31,738 nt of DNA, taken from NCBI GenBank assembly GCA_018398765.1, contig JAHBMJ010005721.1, forward strand, positions 36,845 through 68,582, written 5' to 3'. The notes beneath the pieces were generated by a model that ran no database searches, was not told the DNA's origin, and saw only the letters and a program-made list of their open reading frames with translations. The stretch comes from Chromera velia. Its lineage: Eukaryota > Sar > Chromeraceae. The position numbers were made by a program, and so were the translations under genes. How positions within the stretch are numbered: the stretch's first letter is position 1; each line of letters begins with the position of its first letter. Below are positions 28,793-31,738 of this stretch, one piece after another.

Positions 28793-30209
28793 GGGAGAAG
28801 GGGGAACAAGGAAGGGTATGTTATGGTTTCCGGCCCAAGAAGAGTGGAAACGAATGCAACAGCAGCAGCAGAGGCAACAGCCTCAGTATTCCCAGCATCA
28901 ACAGATGCAGCAGCAGCAGAGTTGGAACAGGGGACGGGGAGGAAGAGGGCGTGGAGGATACAGAGGTGGCAGAGGAGGGTACGGACGGGGTGGCGGTAGG
29001 TACGGAAGAGGAGGGGACAGGGGCTTCGGCGGCAATGCCAGCCAGCACTCCTCTCCCTCTTCTAACCGTGGAGGAGGAAACGCAGGGAATCGCCAACAGG
29101 GGAGTCGCCAACCCGAGCAGCAGAGCAAGAACTTCTGGACCGAGAACAACGGTGAGCAAGCCAGCCTCTCTGTCTTTCCTCTTATGGTTTTCAACCTCTT
29201 TTTCTTCGTGTACTCCTTTCTTCCAATTTTGTCTGCTCTGGTCACGTGCGTAGCTCTTCATACTTTGACGGACACAGGCAGTTGCACGCAGATCAGCACT
29301 GACACAGAAATGGAAGAACCATCCGCAGAGGAAGTCATGTGGCTGTTTGAATTTGATCAGAAGGGTGATACAGAAAAGCATGAAAAGTTTAAGAAATATC
29401 GGAAGGATTTTCGCATCCCTGTCTCGAAGAAAAAGGTGAGTAAACTATCAGAAGAGAAAAAGGTTCGGCCCTGTTTTTCTTCCCTAAGCAGTTTTGCCGT
29501 TCTTTTCACAGAGACCGAGGAGGACAGTGAGGAAGTGAGTGAAAGACACGAAGATAGAGAGAGTCAAACAGAAGAAACAAATAAGAAGAGGAGAGACACA
29601 CATACAGACAAGCAAAGGAAGGTGCTGGAAAGAGAAGAGAATGACAAGAAGGCTTCACCAAGCAACGCAGAGAAAGAGAAAAGGAAAAAGACGACAAGAA
29701 GAGGGAAGAGACAGCGAAGGAAGAACGAAGAGGAAGATGAGACCCAAAAGACACCGACAGGGGAGAAGAGGGGGAAAGACTTCTCGGCAGAGGACTACGC
29801 TTTCTGGGGAGTCACCAGTGAGAGCGTACAGACAGCCCTGCAGATGGCAGAGGAGAGAGGGACGGTTCCTCTGGGTGAGTCCGAGCTGGTTGGAGTGGTC
29901 AAAGATTCGGGAAGCACTGGAGTGATCACGACGTCGATGGGTTGGTTGAGACTCGCCATGGCATTGTTCCCTTTGTCCACGCTAAGCAGGTGGTTGTGGA
30001 AGCATAACAAAGACAGAGGGCCGAGAATCGGGACAGCAAACGGAACGGTTGGAATTGTTGGGGTTTGGGGGGGAGGCCTTCACCTCACCGATCGTATTTT
30101 GTTGTCTTCACGAATGGTGGTTCTAGATACGGACGCCATCGTTCCTCCCCTGGTCGGGATGAAATTTCTGAAGGCATGGGGGGTAAAAATGGATTACGAG
30201 ACCCTATAG
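28692..30209 (+). CDS. Retrotransposon RGG/Gln-rich region and aspartic protease
   Basis: Frame +1 relative to gag; the real reading probably begins by recoding near 28790, since no good ATG exists in the overlap. Order: a Gln-rich block (KRMQQQQQRQQPQYSQHQQM), then an RGG block (GRGGRGRGGYRGGRGGYGRG) that takes the place where a zinc-knuckle nucleocapsid usually sits. A hydrophobic segment from 29152 to 29277 looks like translated intron. A long Lys/Glu-rich stretch follows (about 29514-29770). Then comes the protease: KDSGSTGVITTSM with catalytic Asp at 29904-29906, a Gly-rich flap (GTVGIVGVWGGG) and VPPLVGMKFLKAWGVKMDYE near the end, matching the retropepsin D-S/T-G and L-G-x-x-F-L pattern. 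It stops at UAG 30207-30209. Confidence 0.72.
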   Translation: MQSSWTETSQIRHCPGRLFARYSRSTSHLHSRIRGEGGTRKGMLWFPAQEEWKRMQQQQQRQQPQYSQHQQMQQQQSWNRGRGGRGRGGYRGGRGGYGRGGGRYGRGGDRGFGGNASQHSSPSSNRGGGNAGNRQQGSRQPEQQSKNFWTENNGEQASLSVFPLMVFNLFFFVYSFLPILSALVTCVALHTLTDTGSCTQISTDTEMEEPSAEEVMWLFEFDQKGDTEKHEKFKKYRKDFRIPVSKKKVSKLSEEKKVRPCFSSLSSFAVLFTETEEDSEEVSERHEDRESQTEETNKKRRDTHTDKQRKVLEREENDKKASPSNAEKEKRKKTTRRGKRQRRKNEEEDETQKTPTGEKRGKDFSAEDYAFWGVTSESVQTALQMAEERGTVPLGESELVGVVKDSGSTGVITTSMGWLRLAMALFPLSTLSRWLWKHNKDRGPRIGTANGTVGIVGVWGGGLHLTDRILLSSRMVVLDTDAIVPPLVGMKFLKAWGVKMDYETL

Positions 30210-31738
30210 ATGAGACTGTGCCTTCCAGATAGGCGCAAATGCACCATCAAATGGCAGGAGAAGGGCAGTGGACTCTTGACTCTTCCGGTCAGACCGGGGA
30301 GAGCGTCCCTTGCCGTCTCTGGCAAGCTTCGGGGGAGCAGCCTAGACATCCAAAATTTGACTGACACAGCAACAGGGGAAGAGGTCGTCGTTCCACGTGA
30401 AGTGATTTTTGAAGAATGGAAGGAGCGGCGTTGGGAGACCGGTGCATGTGGGAAGAAACTTTGGGCAGGTTGCGTTCAGAAGGAAACACAGGCACGTCAG
30501 TCTGTAGAGAGTCTGGGAGAAGGAATTAAGATGGATGAAGCGTTTGTGGGCTCTCAAAGAAGGAGGACTAAGAGAGTGACTTTTCGGGAGACAGTTTCTG
30601 GTCGGTTTCTAGATAAAGAGACCGGGAGGCTGAAAGGGCGGCCCTTCGAAACAGAGTTGAAGGAGCATGCCACCAAGACAAAGGAATGGAAAAAGAGGCG
30701 CGCGAAACATCCTTCCGCTCTTGACATCTCGACGAGTGGCCACAGTCTAGATGAAGGGGGTGTTAGGAGATCGCCGCGTCTGGCAGAGAAGGAACGAGCG
30801 TCGCAGGAGCCTCCACCCAGGCCCTGTAGTCACAGTAGCAGCAGCAGTAGCCGCCAGGTCGACCATTGTGACCCTTCTTTTGCCGATGATCCCTCTTTGA
30901 CACCTGCAGACAGGATTGAGGACGAAAGAGGAGGAGAGAGTTTAACGGAGCCTAGGGAATCGCTTCAGCAAGTTCAGAAAGACAGCCTTCAGTCAGATTC
31001 AAGTGAGATAGAAAAGGCAGAAAGGCAGTCAGAGAATGAACAAATGGAAGGAAAGAAACGAGAAAGATGGAAAGAAAAGGAAGAAAAAAGGAGGAAAAAG
31101 AAGGAAAAGAAAGCGAAGGCTTCGGCTGCCGGGTCCAGGGTGGAGAACGGCAGGGTCTGCAGGGACCACGGATGTAATCCAGGAGAGGGAGGGGGAACGA
31201 GATCCGGGACAGACAGCAGGGACGACGCACCTGTATCTGAGACAGGAGGGCCCGGGTGCTCACGCAAAAGAGAAAGGATGCGGGTAGAAGGAAAGGAGTT
31301 GGAAGAGCTTGTCCAGAGAGCACACAGGGAGATGGGGCATCTAGGAGGCGCAGCTCTCAGTCGATCGCTTTCAAAGTACATCAAAGGAAGTCGGTTGAGG
31401 GAGGTATGTAGAAAGACGATAGAGGGTTGCAAGGAATGTGCTCAGGTAAAAGGAGCTCCACACAGGTGGAGAGGATGGACAGCAAGATTGAGGAGAGGGA
31501 GACCGCTCGAAAGGATTGCAGTTGACCTTCACTTCGTTGAAGGGACTCCGATAGTTACCATCATCGATGAATGCACTCGGTGGTTGGTGGCGGTGCCAGT
31601 AGAGGGAGAAGACGCAGCAACGGTATGGAAGGCAGTGCGGGATCACTGGATTACGCCTTTTGGCTACCCAGTTGGTCTAAGGTCGTGCTTTAGGACAGAT
31701 AACGGAAGTCACTTCAAGGGGGTGTTTGATCTGCAGTG
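30210..31738 (+). CDS. Retrotransposon integrase (open at window end)
   Basis: Same frame as the protease, starting with ATG directly after its UAG, and open for 509 codons to the window edge. The first 370 codons are a charged, poorly structured linker (VTFRETVSGRFLDKETGRLK, GVRRSPRLAEKERAS, a Ser-rich run, then Lys/Arg/Glu-rich sequence). Integrase follows: zinc-binding HHCC as H-x4-H (HREMGH), 29 residues, then C-x2-C (CKEC), and then the catalytic core with Asp at 31524 (IAVDLHFVEGTPIVTIIDEC) and Asp at 31698 (CFRTDNGSHFKGVF), 58 residues apart. The third acidic residue lies beyond the window. Core wording (IIDECTRWLVAVPV, FGYPVGL) is closer to Ty3/gypsy than to Ty1/copia integrases. No reverse transcriptase is present upstream. 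Confidence 0.85.
   Translation, partial: MRLCLPDRRKCTIKWQEKGSGLLTLPVRPGRASLAVSGKLRGSSLDIQNLTDTATGEEVVVPREVIFEEWKERRWETGACGKKLWAGCVQKETQARQSVESLGEGIKMDEAFVGSQRRRTKRVTFRETVSGRFLDKETGRLKGRPFETELKEHATKTKEWKKRRAKHPSALDISTSGHSLDEGGVRRSPRLAEKERASQEPPPRPCSHSSSSSSRQVDHCDPSFADDPSLTPADRIEDERGGESLTEPRESLQQVQKDSLQSDSSEIEKAERQSENEQMEGKKRERWKEKEEKRRKKKEKKAKASAAGSRVENGRVCRDHGCNPGEGGGTRSGTDSRDDAPVSETGGPGCSRKRERMRVEGKELEELVQRAHREMGHLGGAALSRSLSKYIKGSRLREVCRKTIEGCKECAQVKGAPHRWRGWTARLRRGRPLERIAVDLHFVEGTPIVTIIDECTRWLVAVPVEGEDAATVWKAVRDHWITPFGYPVGLRSCFRTDNGSHFKGVFDLQ

Larger units (their letters stand above)
27619..31738 (+). mobile_element. LTR-type retrotransposon, 5' half (gag, protease, integrase); truncated by window end
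   Basis: Consecutive open frames give a capsid-like gag, an RGG/Gln-rich region, an aspartic protease with DSGS and PPLVGMKFL, and an integrase with HHCC and the first two catalytic Asp. The long uninterrupted frames suggest a young copy. No reverse transcriptase lies between protease and integrase, so it would have to follow integrase beyond the window or be absent. LTRs and target duplication are not identified. Confidence 0.85.

Noticed and set aside
29265-29280. DTGS as the protease active site
   Set aside because: It spans the acceptor of an intron-like segment and lacks a downstream flap and L-G-x-x-F-L at the right distance; DSGS at 29904 has both.
29436-29511. 76-nt intron with acceptor TTTTCACAG
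   Set aside because: Splicing here leads to a stop within ten codons. The acceptor two bases later (78 nt) keeps the frame and is discussed instead.

Overview
The window is nuclear DNA of a photosynthetic eukaryote, most likely an alveolate alga with a red-derived secondary plastid; a chromerid such as Chromera velia is my best guess. Three things point there. Genes are broken by many GT-AG introns full of simple repeats. One gene encodes a thylakoid-type membrane protein whose presequence has the signal peptide / 'AFVP' transit / lumenal-signal layout of complex plastids. Repeats and transposable elements fill the rest. The species name is inference.

Layout, left to right. (1) 29-2084 (+): the last five exons of a xanthine dehydrogenase/aldehyde oxidase-type molybdoenzyme. 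(2) 2085-6217: mostly gene-poor, with an AT-rich island (about 3.9-5.5 kb) that holds a divergent array of 11-bp units and a 365-bp hAT-like MITE with an 8-bp target duplication. (3) 6218-13370 (-): a THUMP/UPF0020 RNA methyltransferase, which I assembled by hand from 17 exons; every splice phase agrees and gives a 470-residue protein. Its introns hold nearly all the microsatellites here, a 27-bp minisatellite and an assembly gap. (4) 13927-14343 (+): a small predicted secreted protein, divergent from the methyltransferase. (5) About 15.7-18.05 kb: an AT-rich island with a 1.64-kb element bounded by CTAGGCATGG inverted repeats and flanked on both sides by the same (ATCA)4; it carries an acidic protein gene. 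(6) 18.06-21.0 kb: no gene recognised. (7) 21019-25238 (-): ABCF2/ARB1, a twin-ATPase ribosome biogenesis factor, complete in nine exons and 576 residues. (8) 25843-26454 (+): the plastid membrane protein, intronless and divergent from ABCF2. (9) About 27.6 kb to the window end (+): an LTR-type retrotransposon with gag, an RGG/Gln-rich region plus protease, and an integrase, in three successive open frames, running off the right edge.

The two complete housekeeping genes both concern ribosome or RNA maturation, but nothing suggests co-regulation; they look like independent eukaryotic genes. The most unusual part is the retroelement. The gag-to-protease step needs a +1 frame change, a single UAG followed at once by AUG separates protease from integrase, and a gypsy-like integrase comes before any reverse transcriptase. 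Next most interesting are the CTAGG-ended DNA elements.
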